A DNA stretch of 64,000 nt, taken from Sympetrum striolatum. Lineage: Eukaryota; Arthropoda; Insecta; Odonata; Libellulidae. Under the pieces are notes generated by a model. The model was not told the DNA's origin and did no database searches. It worked only from the letters and a program-made list of their open reading frames with translations. The position numbers and the translations under genes were made by a program. The DNA lies in assembly GCA_947579665.1 (NCBI GenBank), contig OX388343.1:102863657-102927656 (forward strand), in the 5' to 3' direction. Within the stretch, counting starts at the first letter, position 1. Every line of letters begins with the position of its first letter. This document shows positions 1 through 11,517 of the stretch, piece by piece.

Positions 1-90
1 GAACGCGGACGGCTGATGCGGACCAAGCAGATTTGTCAGTAGAATCAGAGCAAGCTTGGAGAGAACAGTACGAGTGCGTCTTTTCGCCAT
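1..90 (-). CDS. N-terminal fragment of a possible Harbinger-element protein (partial, runs off window)
   Basis: An ATG at 90 on the minus strand opens a frame that stays open to the window edge. It begins MAKRRTRTVLSKL and continues with a leucine-rich stretch. The basic start (KRRTRTR) followed by a hydrophobic stretch is compatible with the start of a transposon protein, and the position just inside a Harbinger-like terminus fits that. Only 30 codons are visible and no catalytic motif is present. A chance ORF cannot be excluded. Nothing shows how it is expressed. Confidence 0.3.
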   Translation of the reverse strand, partial: MAKRRTRTVLSKLALILLTNLLGPHQPSAF

Positions 91-412
91 GGATATTGAC
101 ACTGAGCTGTGAATTGGAGAAGTAGAATGAACTTAGGGGATGTTTCGAACGACAAATATAAAGACCTTCGCCTCCAGGATATGAAACAAAATGAAAGGGC
201 ATATTTCTTCCGTTTTTCCATAACCTAGTACACAGCAATTGCTTGAATTACACTTGGAAGCATGACATTCTTCCAACTTGGCAAGCTGCACACAACTGAC
301 ATTGTGCCGCGGATGAAAACCGTCCGCGTCCATGTGAAAAGCGGCGACCGCTCTCCGCGCCCCGCGCGCGTTAAGCGGAGCGCGGCCAGTCCGCGTCCAT
401 GTGAAACGGGCC
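1..412. mobile_element. Right end of a PIF/Harbinger-like DNA transposon (left end outside window)
   Basis: The segment ends in GTCCATGTGAAACGGGCC at 395-412, followed by TTA at 413-415. Read inward this starts GGCCCGTTTCACATGGAC, a terminus style I associate with insect PIF/Harbinger elements, which use a 3-bp TTA/TAA target site. The motif CCGCGTCCATGTGAAA occurs twice, at 324-339 and 391-406, as a subterminal repeat. The stretch 340-390 is unusually GC-rich against its AT-rich surroundings. The other terminus is off the window, so the family call rests on one end and a weak coding segment. Confidence 0.45.
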
Positions 413-598
413 TTAGAGTTTCGTAACGATAGTTATCGTAGTTTTCCCAAAATGGGATGGTAAGTGAATGGAAAATGTCGGGCGCTCGCTGAGAAATTCA
501 GCGCAGAGTTGGTGATTTTGCTGAATTTCTGACAAGGAACTGTGGTTTTCTACAGTAAAGTATAGAAAAATATCCTTAAGTGGCTATTAAGAATTGGA

Positions 599-703
599 GT
601 GAGTGAACTCTGTTCGGATATGCTAAAACGGAAGGAGAGGCGGTGGTGGGTTAGGCCATGGATACAACGAAGAGATGAATTGGGAACATCTTCTTTCTTT
701 TAT
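599..703 (+). pseudogene. Harbinger-like transposase N-terminal remnant
   Basis: The plus frame reads LKRKERRWWVRPWIQRRDEL, followed by GTSSFF. The basic run leading into RRWWVRPW.RRRELG is the N-terminal signature of many insect HARBI1/PIF transposases. After about residue 35 the resemblance stops and a hAT-like terminus follows, so this is a truncated stub of a protein that is normally several hundred residues long. The open frame continues to 862, but that part is not transposase-like. It could belong to the same element as the terminus at 412 or to another copy. Confidence 0.5.
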
Positions 704-797
704 GCTTTCACTGCCTCCTTATTCATCGCCCCCAAAATGCACCTAGGGTCATCACCATTCCCCTGGATCACTGCAGCGCCCACTTTGGGAATCACTG
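704..797. mobile_element. hAT-like terminal fragment
   Basis: Read inward from 797 on the minus strand the sequence begins CAGTGATTCCCAAAGTGGGC, very close to the CAGTG(G/A)TTCCCAAA start of many hAT termini. It is followed by a GC-rich tract with GGGGGCGATG. The abutting bases CTCTAAAA (798-805) could be an 8-bp target duplication, but no partner end is found to the left. It is taken as a one-ended relic that truncates the Harbinger-like stub. Confidence 0.35.
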
Positions 798-3090
798 CTC
801 TAAAAGAATACCTGATCACTTGCACAAAATTTGGCATCTGCACTGCCAAATTAGGCAATTGAGAAAACATTATGAAAGGCAGGTTTTAATTCCATCATGC
901 TTCCACGGATACTTCTTTCCCTATACTTTTCTGATAAAAATCCGCATGAGAAATACGCATTGCTTCTGTCAACTGATCTGACTAAAGATAACGAGGCTCG
1001 TGGCCGCGCCTACGAAGGTGAAGCCACCGCACCTGGGCGTCGGTCGCCCTTGGTGACTTCAAGCGGTTGAATTGGATGAGGCGGAGAAACTTGAGTGAAA
1101 ATTTTTTGGAATAAATTTCCCATTTACTGGTATCTTCTATCTTTGACCGTCGCATTTTGTATGGTGCAAGCGGAATTTATATGATTCTCCATTTTAAATG
1201 CGATGCCACGTATTAATCATATCACAGGAGGCTCGCAATCCAGCAGTCTCACTCAACGTGTGCACTCCTGGGGCCGAATCTCTTTCAAAACTCCCGCACC
1301 AAAGGAAATAAGGACATTCTTATTTCCTTCGGTGCTTGCTTCGCCACGAATGTAGGGACATCACATTAATATATCTCCAATGTGACGATAAAATGACAAA
1401 ATATCGGTTTATTTCACTATTTTCACACATCAATTACTCATGTTACTTAATTCAGTCGTCTCCACACTAAGTCGAATTGAAGTTCATTGCGCATTTCGCT
1501 ACTCTAATTTCACGTTTCGCCTTACTGCCAAAAATCCTCATTTCATACCGATTCCCTTCTCCGTTTATTTGGAGAAGTGTGATTCTGATGTTCATTTCTT
1601 CGATCATTTATGCGAGGATAAGGCTCCAAAGTCGAATGCAGATGCGAGAATTTGCGTGATTTCACCTTTTATTAAGCCTGGCATTAAGTTCGGGTAAAAA
1701 CAGTTAATCCGACTAACCTCGTCCTAGGTGAATTTTTCCCCAAAGAAATAACTGATTGGCATTATCTGGTGTTTTCTGTAAATACTGTATTTTAATTCAG
1801 CAATTAAACCAATTCTCTATAGAAATTTAAAAGAATTGGTTCGAAGGGGTTCGCTGCACGTAGTGTATTCCATGTTTGTTCTCGGGAACGCAGCGGTGGT
1901 GATTTCATATGACGACGTTTCGCCGGTGGTACTGCTGGCTTCTTCAGGTCGGACTTCAGCAGGCTAAAAGAGAAGGCTGTTTTGGCAAATATAACACAAT
2001 TCTTACATTTTTAGAAGTCTTTACATATTGTTTTCTTTGTAAGCAATTTCATTCTGTTTGCATTCATCAGTTTTTCACTTATCAATTTTGTGGCAATTTC
2101 TTCTAATAATTTCATCAAGCCTTTCTTATTTAATGGAATTATTATTTTTTGAATGAACCTTACAACTTCTCAATGCTTAATAAATTTAATAAAATCTTTT
2201 ATATAGCTAAGAAAAATGTTGCAGGTTAGGGACAGTTGACAAAAATAATTGATGCTGTCTGGTGATGCTGTGCCGCTGTCAATTAACTAAGATCCAATGT
2301 ATCTCAAAAGAGGGACTACGAATCCACACAATAGAACGAGTTTGCAGTATATTGCGTTACAAAACCCTGAATTGATTTATTTATCTACCCTAAGCTTAGT
2401 AAAAGCCTGCTTTCATTCTAAATGATTCAATTTATTAATCACAAATGTTTCATTTTAATTACAGGTAAAAGGCATAAATTTATGTAATATATCATCTACT
2501 TTCATCTAATGTCATCGTTTATTTCATGCCACTGCTCAACGTCTTTTGTGTTGACGCTACCTTTGTCTCCACAGGTTTTCATTGAAGTGATTCCGTATCT
2601 TTTCTATCAAGCCACCCATTTGAGGCTTTAATGTTGTCGCACTTCAGTTAAAGAGCCAAAACATGAGCCTTCTCCTTCAGAATTTTTGACTGCCCACGAT
2701 CACGTACTTTCTTGATAATTGACCATTTGGTGAACACACTCCAGGACTTCCTCTTTTTCCTGGTCAGCGATGTTTTATCCATTATTTTACTAATAGGCAC
2801 ACGGGATATCACCACACAGGCCACCTCGTGCAAGAAGTGATTCTGACTGTACGCGCGCGACTTCTCCTCGCTTGGAGACCAACATTTTTCAGGGTGTCCA
2901 CTATCCCACCATTATTTTTCAATCTCTTACTAACCAGCTAAAATCAGAAATCCCTGCAGCAGCCTTAAGCATTTTAAGTTGTCGCACTCCAATTTAGCAG
3001 CCAAGACCTGAGCCCTAAACTCCCCAAGTCGAAAACAAATTCTTATCATGCTCTATTCTCTCAAACTCTCGTCCAAATAGAAACCATATA
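798..3090. other. Intergenic AT-rich DNA, no supported gene
   Basis: I see no convincing coding segment here; the open frames at 1440-1697, 1909-2106 and 2648-2833 lack recognisable motifs. Two small structures are visible. A hairpin with 10-bp arms (AACCAATTCT ... AGAATTGGTT) lies around 1807-1841. A degenerate direct repeat sharing GTTGTCGCAC and AGAGCC..GA..TGAGCC lies at about 2622-2680 and 2963-3020. A GC-richer patch at 1000-1080 has no recognisable content. Confidence 0.5.
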
Positions 3091-3220
3091 CAGTAGAACC
3101 CCGGTAATCCGGACGAATTCAGGCACATAGGCGTCCGGATTAGTGAGGTTTTAAAAAAAATAACGAAAAAAAAACATTTTTTTCTCAAAAATTATATTGT
3201 ATAGATTATGCATGTATATT

Positions 3221-4100
3221 AGGGTGGTCCTTATTTTCAAAAGTTTGAAATTCTTTCGGGACGCCCCCTAAAGTTGTTCCATTTGGTTAGAAAATAAATC
3301 GTGTAAAATATTATTTAAATCGGATAACGGAAAGACGTGCCGCATCGCACTTAAAGTTTATAATTTTCAACATTTTTGGCCTTTTTTCGAACATCACAGG
3401 AGATAACGGAGTCTTCCCATATTTCAACTGTTTTGATTTTATTATCAATGCATTGTTAGACATTAACTGTTATTTCCGTAAAATATTAATTAGATCTGCG
3501 CAGTAGTTTTCGAGATTCAGCCCAAATAGAGAGCGCGCGCCGTACAAGTGGCGCCGTGCATTAGGCGCCTCCGCTCGAATCCGGGATTCTCGCCGCCTTG
3601 TATTTTGTCTAGTTCTTATAGCTCTTATCAAATTTTAGCATAGTTTTTAAGCATAGCGTAGGTTAAAGACCTAATTATGCGTTACATACTTTAAAATTTT
3701 CAAGTTTACTATAAATAAAAGGATGAGAATTATTTTATTCCGGTATAGATATTGAAAGCTAGTTTTTGGTCTTCTTAGGTTTTATAAATGAATTCAGGCC
3801 GTTTGATGATAAAAAATGCAATATATTTTTTATTAATGCATAATCCAAAAATTCTTGGGCCAGCGTTGTTCTATTGCAGTCTGGGACTTTCCATCAGTAT
3901 TCACGCTCGACTTTTAGCACAAATTATTTTTGTGTTTAATTTTTCGTTAAACTCCTCCATCAACTTAACCCCTCTTTCTGCGCAGTCGTTGACGACTTTC
4001 AGTTCTTTCACTATCTCAAACCCTCGTTTGTATCTTTTGTCATCTAGCCACAGTTGTGGATCCTTGGACAAAAATTACATAGAAATATTAGATCTTTAAA
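3221..4100. mobile_element. Possible nested DNA-element fragment inside the Tigger
   Basis: The interval between the Tigger transposase stop and its left terminus is much longer than a normal Tigger trailer. It begins with AGGGTGGTCC, has a GC-rich patch at 3529-3600 and contains the foreign coding fragment at 3901-4074. A one-ended insertion explains this, but no matching second terminus or target duplication was found, so both boundaries are approximate. Confidence 0.3.
3901..4074 (-). pseudogene. Coding fragment with motif KELKVVNDCAERGVKLMEEF, nested in Tigger
   Basis: The minus strand is open for 57 codons and ends at TGA (3901-3903). It reads FLSKDPQLWLDDKRYKRGF, then EIVKELKVVNDCAERGVKL and MEEFN. 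Composition is strongly protein-like (charged, no low complexity), and the phrase VVND.AERGVKL is one I associate with repeated uncharacterised proteins of insects. It is not part of a Tigger transposase. Downstream, at 3221, AGGGTGGTCC may be a terminus of the inserted element. The 5' part of the coding region is missing. Family not recognised. Confidence 0.45.
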
Positions 4101-4312
4101 AAAATGACTTAGATTCGCAACAAATAAAACTTTCAAGTCTTATATCTATGAATTGGCGTATGTCGTACTGAAGATCTTTTTGTGGAATAATATGAAAATT
4201 CGCTAAAGCTTGTTTCCAGAGCTTTTATAAGGCATTACAACATAGAAAGTGAATGAATATTATCAGCAAACGAAAAAGTCAGTTATTTTCTTTTGCAAGA
4301 CCGTTCTTATTT

Positions 4313-5676
4313 TTAAATCAAGTGCGCGGTCTCTAAACGTCTAAAGAGCGTAATTTCATGTACTTCAAAATTCTGCTCCTCGGCCCACTTTAATGATGTA
4401 TTGAGTACCGTCAAAGCCTCAGAATGAGAAATTTTGACGGAGTTCACAGGGTGGTCGTCGTCGTCATCATCATCATCTTCTGCCGTTACTGTTCTGATAA
4501 TTTCGTCATCTGTTAAAGCTTCGTCTCGAGCCAAACTGTCATCAACCTCTGTAGCCTACCGGAGAGCTTCAGGGTTAAATATTGGGTTCGAATTTTGTAA
4601 CTGATTAATGAGTGGCGCAAGCTGAATTTCTTCAGTTTGCACATTTTCTAAAACTTCCGAACCAATAAAATTTGGTAGTAAATTTTTCCAAGACTTGCTG
4701 ATCATTAATTTAGAAACAGATGCCCAACAGTTAGCTAGATTTAACACGACATCTTTTAAATTTATTCATCATTTAGTCATCAGTGCAAAATTCTTCTGCA
4801 GAAGGATGGCTAGGACAATTATCAAGAAACAATAAAGCACGTTGTGGTAAATTGACGGATTTCATGTTGTCGAACTGCTGGAACGAATTCTGTTTTAAAC
4901 CAATCCAAAAGTAATTCTCGTGTGAACCACGCGTTTTTTGCCCTCGGTAGCACACAGGTAGCGTGACTGACTTGAATGCACGGGTTTTTTGGCTGTTCCG
5001 ACAGTAAACAAATGAAGCTTATGTTTGCCAGTCTCATTTGCACACAGCATAAATGTAATCCTCCTTTAATTACTTTCGTTCCTGGTGACACTTTTACATT
5101 ACGATCGGCTAAAGTTTTGTTAGGTAACATTCGCCAGAACAACCCTGATTCGTCGGTATTGTAAATCTATTCAGAACTCAGATTTTTCTCATTGATTACA
5201 CGCAGTACCCCAGTTCTAAATGGCTCTACTGCACTTTCATTGCTAGATAGTTTTTCCCCGGTCACTTTAAGACGCCTGATCCCATGACGATGTTTAAATC
5301 TGTCCCGCCACCCTTTGCTGGCAATAAAACCCTCATAAATTTCAATCATTTGTCTGTGAAAAAATCGAGCTTTTTCACAAATCATTTCCCCACTTAGTGG
5401 TACGAGAAACCGCCTTTGTTGAATAAACCATAAGTAAACTGCACTTTATAGCACAACGTTATCTACCATTTTCATAGTTTTACGCATCTTTGGACCACTT
5501 TCTGTAGTGCTGACAAACTTCATTATGCTGTCCTTATTTTTCTTGATGTCACCAACTGTTGACTTTCCGATGCCAAACGTCCTGGAAATCGCATCATAAC
5601 TCTGACCACAGTATATTAATTTAGTGATTTTCAATTTGTCCTCTAATGTGAGGGTTTTACGCTTGCAAGACGCCAT
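4313..5676 (-). pseudogene. Tigger transposase pseudogene (CENP-B/jerky type DDE)
   Basis: Starts MASCKRKTLTLEDKLKI, a CENP-B type N-terminal helix-turn-helix (psq-like) with ISRTFGIGKSTVGDIKKNKD. A second DNA-binding region holds ASKGWRDRFKHRHGIRRLKV. The DDE domain starts at YNTDESGLFWRMLPNKTL (first catalytic D) and includes LLFLDNCPSHPSAEE (second D). The tail has an acidic run of eight aspartates. Lesions: TAG at 5167-5169 where Q is expected before IYNTDESG; a 2-bp deletion near 4861-4869 relative to the copy at 31018, shifting frame; and a deletion of about 165 bp near 4770 that removes the third catalytic region (PPNTTALVQPMD), which the other copy retains. The enzyme would have been a nuclear cut-and-paste transposase; this copy cannot work. 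Confidence 0.88.
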
Positions 5677-6699
5677 AAATCACTGGACAGTACCGGGATA
5701 AAAGGACGTCACTTTAGGTTTTAAAAACCAGCGAAAACTTAACGGAGACACAGAGAATTGGAAGAACCAATGTAAGTGTAGCCTTATACTGAGGGAATGG
5801 ATCGTAGCGCATCTTTTCACGTGTCAGCCGTCTCTCTCAGCAAAATTGTTATAGCACTGGAAAAATGGACCTAATTTATGTCCTACCCACTTGAGATTTT
5901 AACTTGAGCTTAGCTCGCCACTCTCTCACGGCCATTAAAGCTTAAAATTGTTTAGCTTTTCTCGCTTATACACACCAACTCTATAGCCCAAGCATGGTCA
6001 TCCTCATTGGACGTCTATCAAAGGGAAGGATTGTTTTTTACGCCTCTTCTCTCATAGCATTTTAATGAACGTGATGTTTTGAGAAGTGATACCCTGCTGC
6101 AACTGAAAATTTATTGTCTTTCGAAATTGTTTAGTCTTGCACATATTGAGCATTCCTCTACTGGAAAACTGCTGTCTCAGAAAAGTATCACAACATTGAT
6201 GTGTTATCACAATAAACGAAATACTTCGCTCTTCATCACATCATTGCAGCCAATGAAGACATTTTTCAAATATTCTATCCACCCCTCGTTTCTTTTTACT
6301 AACATGCCTGTTTATATGTTCACAAGAAGAAGTTGCGGGTTTGCATTACTCCCAATGGACCGTAGGGATTACCGAGGGTTCCGGATTAGCGAGTGTCCGG
6401 ATTACCGGGGTTCTACTGTACTACAGGAAACAGCTGATCCATACGATCCCACGTCGCGGATTGGCGATATTACCAGAAAGCTTGATGAAGAAAGAAAGAG
6501 CACGGCTACGTCTTATAAGCTATCACTTTTCGCGAAAACTGTAATCAAAATGTTTGAATCCCACGAAATTTTCACATTTTCCCATCTAAAATACATGGGA
6601 TGAGGGTCCTCCCAACATAGACGATCTGGATTCAGCTGCTCCTGTTTACGGCGATCGTCATCCCATTGTATTGAGATCAGTGCGACAAAACCATTTCAA

Positions 6700-6919
6700 A
6701 TACTTCGTAAAACCGGGGTTCATTCACTCCTAGGGACCGGCTTCTCAATTCGTAAAACATGAAATCGAGGTTTTACGTAAAACCGATGTCATTTTACATG
6801 TACAAAGATCGGGACCGGCGGAATGGTTCGTAAAACTGTGTCACTTCGTAAAACTGTGACACTTCTTAAAACTGTGTCACTTCATAAAATCGAGGTTCGT
6901 AAAAACGGGATTCTACTGT
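6700..6919. mobile_element. Terminus of a second pogo/Tigger-type element (possible MITE)
   Basis: Read inward from 6919 on the minus strand the end is CAGTAGAATCCCGTTTTTAC followed by GAACCTCG, with TA immediately outside (6920-6921). This resembles, but is distinct from, the Tigger ends at 3091 and 6418. The interior carries short repeats of the form TTCGTAAAACTGTGTCACTT (6830-6890) and CGTAAAACC (about 6707, 6777). No opposite terminus or transposase was found between 6421 and 6700. Confidence 0.5.
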
Positions 6920-7078
6920 ATATATTTCTTTACTTTAATGGAAGCATACATCTGAAATTAGTAATGAAAAAAGTGATGTGGATTCCAAGTATGAAATTAA
7001 CAGTATTACCCAATATGATTTTTTCCACCCCAAAAACAGTAATTTTGGATTAATCGGCCATTATTAACTGAAAATCAA

Positions 7079-10000
7079 TACTACCTTCAGTACTTATTAT
7101 CTTGACTAATATATACTACCAAGATTTATCTACAAATGTGCATGTTATTCACATACATATATGTATAATTTATAATGATACTTATCAACATCAGCAGATC
7201 AACACTCAACTTTGTATTAATCTTTAAAAATGAAATAGTTAATTTTTCCAAATTATGTATATTACATAACATTAATGATTCAAGAACTAATTAATACTAA
7301 TTAATACTATCAATCATGGGAACAACATGTATAGAGAAACATACATCCGATACTCTATTAATTAGGATTTAATACTTAACTAGTTGCTCCGCAAAGATAT
7401 GTTACCATCTGAACTCAATATTTGTTATAAAGAAGAACATGAAAAGAAGATTTTCTCTGGGAAATGGCTGGATAAAGAGATAAAGATAGTGTTTAATTAA
7501 TTAATTTCTTTAGTTATGTATTCCTGGCATCTTTCCTTGGCCTCTTCTTCCTTATGCCAGTTCTTTGTTGGTTAAGTCTCACAAGTTTTCAACTCTATTC
7601 TTCTGTGTATTGAATTCTCAAATTCTCTTCAGACATTCTCTCCAAAATTTCACTTTCACTATCCATTCCTATCAATTACCTGGGAATTCATGAGAAAATA
7701 GTTTGAACTTCTTTTGGATAGGGCAAGTATTTGAAAATAAATTTCTTATGATAAGTGAGACCTTACATGGATTGTATTTTCCATGTCTTAGTAATACATA
7801 ATTTGAATTTCTAAAATACAGTGTTTAATTATTGTTCATTTTGTGCACTATTTGATAATCTCCTTATGAAAAACTTTTATGTGATATTTTAAGAAATAAA
7901 GCTCCAAATAAGATAATAACGTTGAGGACTTTGTATATTTAAGCTTTCAGATGGCTATACATGCACCATCATTTCTTTACTACTTATCAAATCTTTTAAA
8001 ATTATATACTCATATCATGGAGTTCTTAAACTTTATCAAGCAGAACTTTAATTATTGTTTTCATGAAGTATGTTTACATCCTTCTGGATTTATTTTTTCT
8101 TGGCTACTTTTATTTATGAAATAGAACTTGGAATTTCTTCAACCTAAGACAGTTGTTGGGAGAAAGAGTTTCATAGGATTTGATGAGCCTCTTATGGATT
8201 GAGTACTTTTGTGTGGCTTTATCATAATTAAGATTTCTAAAGCATTGTATAGTGTATTTGATGAACTATTTGAAGTACTCCATATGCAAAGTTTTCAGTG
8301 AGTGCGAGTGATTCTGGAGGTAATTATCCTTTGGGAAATTAGGCTCCAAATAGGCAAATGACCTTGAGGACTTTTGAATATTTAATTTCCAGATTACAGA
8401 CTATACACACACCATAATTTCTATTCTAATTACAGCATTTTCTTCAATTAAATACTCACTTTCATATCTTTTATTGAGCTCTTAATTTTTATCATGTAGG
8501 ACAATAATTGATTTGCTTGAAAATTTTCACAATTTTTCAAACTCATTTAATTGTCAAGAAATCTCATGAAGACATTTGAAAAATGTGTAGGCATATGGTG
8601 ATTTATTTTGGTTTTTCTTTTTTGTGATGTTTTATTTTTAATTTCAAGATTAAATACACAAGGATATACCTACTTTATTGGATTACTGTATGTCTCCTGA
8701 TAATTAATTTTGTTCTTTTGATGAGGTAAGTTGGAGGGATTAATTCATTTATTTCTTCACAGATACCTTTCATTCCATAATATACCAAAAACATACTATG
8801 GAAATGATTTTTTATGATTTAACAATTCTTAATTATATCAGCTTTAGCGGTTTCTAAGAAGATATCTCTAACTTATTCTACATTTTTACACAATTTCGAG
8901 CCAAAGTGCTTGGTGTTGATCTGAAATTGACAATGACAGTTTCAATGTGTACTAGTTATTTTAAAGCAGCTAGGTACACACAATCCACAGAAATTTTGAA
9001 TAAATAAATTAACCTTGGATAGTTTATGCTTAGAGATAATATCTCTCATTCCATTCTTTCTTTTCTGCATCCAATTTCATTACACTTCTATTCCTGCGGA
9101 GTACAGCATTATAAAATGACTCCAAGAAATACAAAGTTAGGAAGTTGCTGGTTTCTTGTACAGTTTGCGTTTCTGAATGAAGCTAAATAACATGTCATTG
9201 GAGAGCAATTTTAACATGTTCCTATCTGCTTCTTCATTTTTTCAGTATTCTTTTGTTGTTTTCAAATCATTCCACTTTCTTTTCCTAGATAGTATTTGAA
9301 TGTCTTGCATTTTTATCTAATGATTTCAAAGTTTAGGTGAATAATATTCTTATTATTCCTGAAGGAAGATAGAGTTATCGTTTCTTTGGTTGCTCTTTGG
9401 GTGCCAAGTTGTATTGTAGCTTAATTAATCTTATGGAATTCATCTCACTTCAAACAATATCTTCTTTACATCTTACAAACTGATGGATAACTTTATATAT
9501 GTATATATATTTCAAAATTTTGTAGTTGCTTTTTAACGGAATATGCTAAGATTAAATTTATTTTAATGGCCATCAATGCTTGTCAGCAGTTTCCATACAT
9601 TCCATTTATGTTTTGTAGATTTTGGGGAAATTATCTAGAAACACTAGGTCCACTAAAACCAAAAGATATTGGTATTCATCTTATAAAGGATTTTCTCAGT
9701 CTCGTAATTGGAAATGGCATATTCTTTTAAAATTCATGAGTCTTCATGTAGAAGTGTGATTTTATTTTGTAAGGTTTGGTGTTGATTAATTGAATGTTCA
9801 CTTTATCGTAGGTAAAATAGTTTCTAACTGCATTTATTTTGATAAAATAGTTATAGGTCTTTTTACATAGTCTCTGAGAGTAAGGGTTTCTTTCTTACAG
9901 TTTGAATTTTGTCTGACTGTTATAATCTGCATTACTACAATTCAGTGTTAAATTGTCATTCATTTTGTAGTTATCCTTTGGGAACTTACACTCCAAAGAA

Positions 10001-11517
10001 GCGAATGATCTTTAACACCTAACTGACGCAAGGAAGGTAAAGATAAGGATTTCATCAAGTTTGATTAGTATATCTTGATACATGTTCTGCAGTATATTTG
10101 TTACGTATTACACTCTGTCATTTATCTATTTGTTTTAACAAGTCTTCAATAGTTTCTTTTCAACGTTGTTTTAATCATCTTGAAATTTGTCTCAGTTTGT
10201 CAGTCCTACTAAATATAATGGATTTATAGAAAGGTGATTAAACAAGCTCTAGGCTCACTGAATTCCTGACGGAAGAGGTTTTAATTTGTGTTGCAAATTC
10301 TCATTTCATCTGTCTGTCTCACAACTATTTTCTATATATTAATTTTAAAATTATGGCCCTTCATTTACAAGTATCAGCATTTTAAATTCCAGGTGTTAGT
10401 CATCTGAATTTAACATCCTTCTGGGCTTAAAATTTCTTGACTACATTTACATTTAAGAAAAAGAACTTGAAATTTCTATAACCTAGGAGGTCTGTTTGAG
10501 AGAAAGTGTTTCATGGATTTAAAGAGTCTCTTATGGAATGAATGCTTTATAATGATTAGGATTTCTGAATCATTGTATTGTGTAGGTTGTAAAGTAATTG
10601 AAGTCCTCCAAGTGCAAAGTGTTCAGTGGAATCTAGTGATTCTTTAAGTCAAGGTTTCTTTGGGAACTTGCACTGCAAATAAGCAGATGACCTTGAGGAA
10701 TTCAAAGTTTTGAGGACATAAAGTTTTGCTTCTGGATTGCTATGAGTAAACTATGATTTCTATTCTACTTAAAACAATTTCTTCGGTTAAGTGCTCATGT
10801 CCTGGAGTTCTTACACTGTTTTCTGCAGAATTTTATTTATTTCCTTATAAGTTTTTACAATTCTACATTCTATTTAATGCTCAAGGTAGCTCAAGAAAGA
10901 ATTTGAACACTATCACATTGTGATTTATTTCTATTTTTCTTATTTTGTAAATTTTTATTTTGTAATGCCAACATTTAAAGGTGCTTTATTTTCATGTCCA
11001 AGGGTCTGCATGTATATATTACATTGGATTGCTATTTATGTACATATCTTCAGGTATTTTGTTGTTTTCATTAGATTAGATCCCTTGATTAATTTCTTCA
11101 AAAACATTTCTGTCATAAGGTGTGTGTATTGTGGCATTTTTTATGATGTGACGATTCTTAATTATTTTAACATCAGTAATTTTGATAGTTCGTACACTTC
11201 CTCTTATTTGATAATTGATATCTGGAAGAGTGATTTTTAATGAGTGTCAATAACCAATTAAGCAAGAACACAAACAAAGAGGAATTAAATAACATTGTGA
11301 AAATATAGATAGTTATTGCTTAGAAATCACATCACTAGTTCCTTTCTTTTTCTTTTTATTAATATATTTTTTTGAATTTAATCCCTCTTTTCAAATACTG
11401 ATGGAGTTTGATATTTTAAAGTTATTCAGAGGAATACCACTTGAGAGAGTTGCTGGTTTCGGTGTACAGTTCTTGTGTTTGACTTTCACTTTTCACGTCT
11501 GTGAATTGCACTTCTTC
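7079..11517 (+). repeat. Left arm of giant inverted repeat
   Basis: This arm reads as the reverse complement of 15987-21357. For example 8141-8370 matches 18599-18835 with no difference I can see, and 7381-7480 matches about 20985-21085 with about three differences in 100. Homology starts at TACTACC (7079) and stops after GTGAATTGCACTTCTT near 11517. The arm is AT-rich and gene-free. It is itself built from diverged direct copies offset by about 2.35 kb (8041-8210 resembles 10420-10570; 9101-9190 resembles 11401-11500). A segment at about 10775-11340 is absent from the other arm. Confidence 0.85.

Larger units (their letters stand above)
3091..6418 (-). mobile_element. Tigger (pogo group, Tc1/mariner superfamily) DNA transposon, complete but dead
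   Basis: The 3328-bp element has perfect inverted ends of 24 bp at 3091-3114 and 6395-6418, beginning CAGTAGAACCCCGGTAATCC. It is flanked by TA on both sides (3089-3090, 6419-6420), the target of this superfamily. Subterminal copies of TCCGGATTAG lie inside both ends (about 3132-3141 and 6381-6390). A broken transposase gene runs on the minus strand between 5676 and 4313. About 1.2 kb lies downstream of it before the left end; that stretch contains another fragment (3901-4074) and is probably a nested insertion. A second, shorter relative is represented at 21358-21464 and 31018-31964. Confidence 0.9.

Noticed and set aside
1440..2106. ORFs at 1440-1697 and 1909-2106 as small genes
   Set aside because: No recognisable motif, no splice or start context, and amino-acid use typical of AT-rich noncoding DNA.
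3788..4099. Plus-strand ORF of 103 residues
   Set aside because: Antisense of the coding fragment at 3901-4074, which has better composition.
6079..6603. 174-residue ORF spanning the Tigger right end
   Set aside because: Crosses the transposon terminus and flank. The frame is accidental; part of it translates the terminal repeat.
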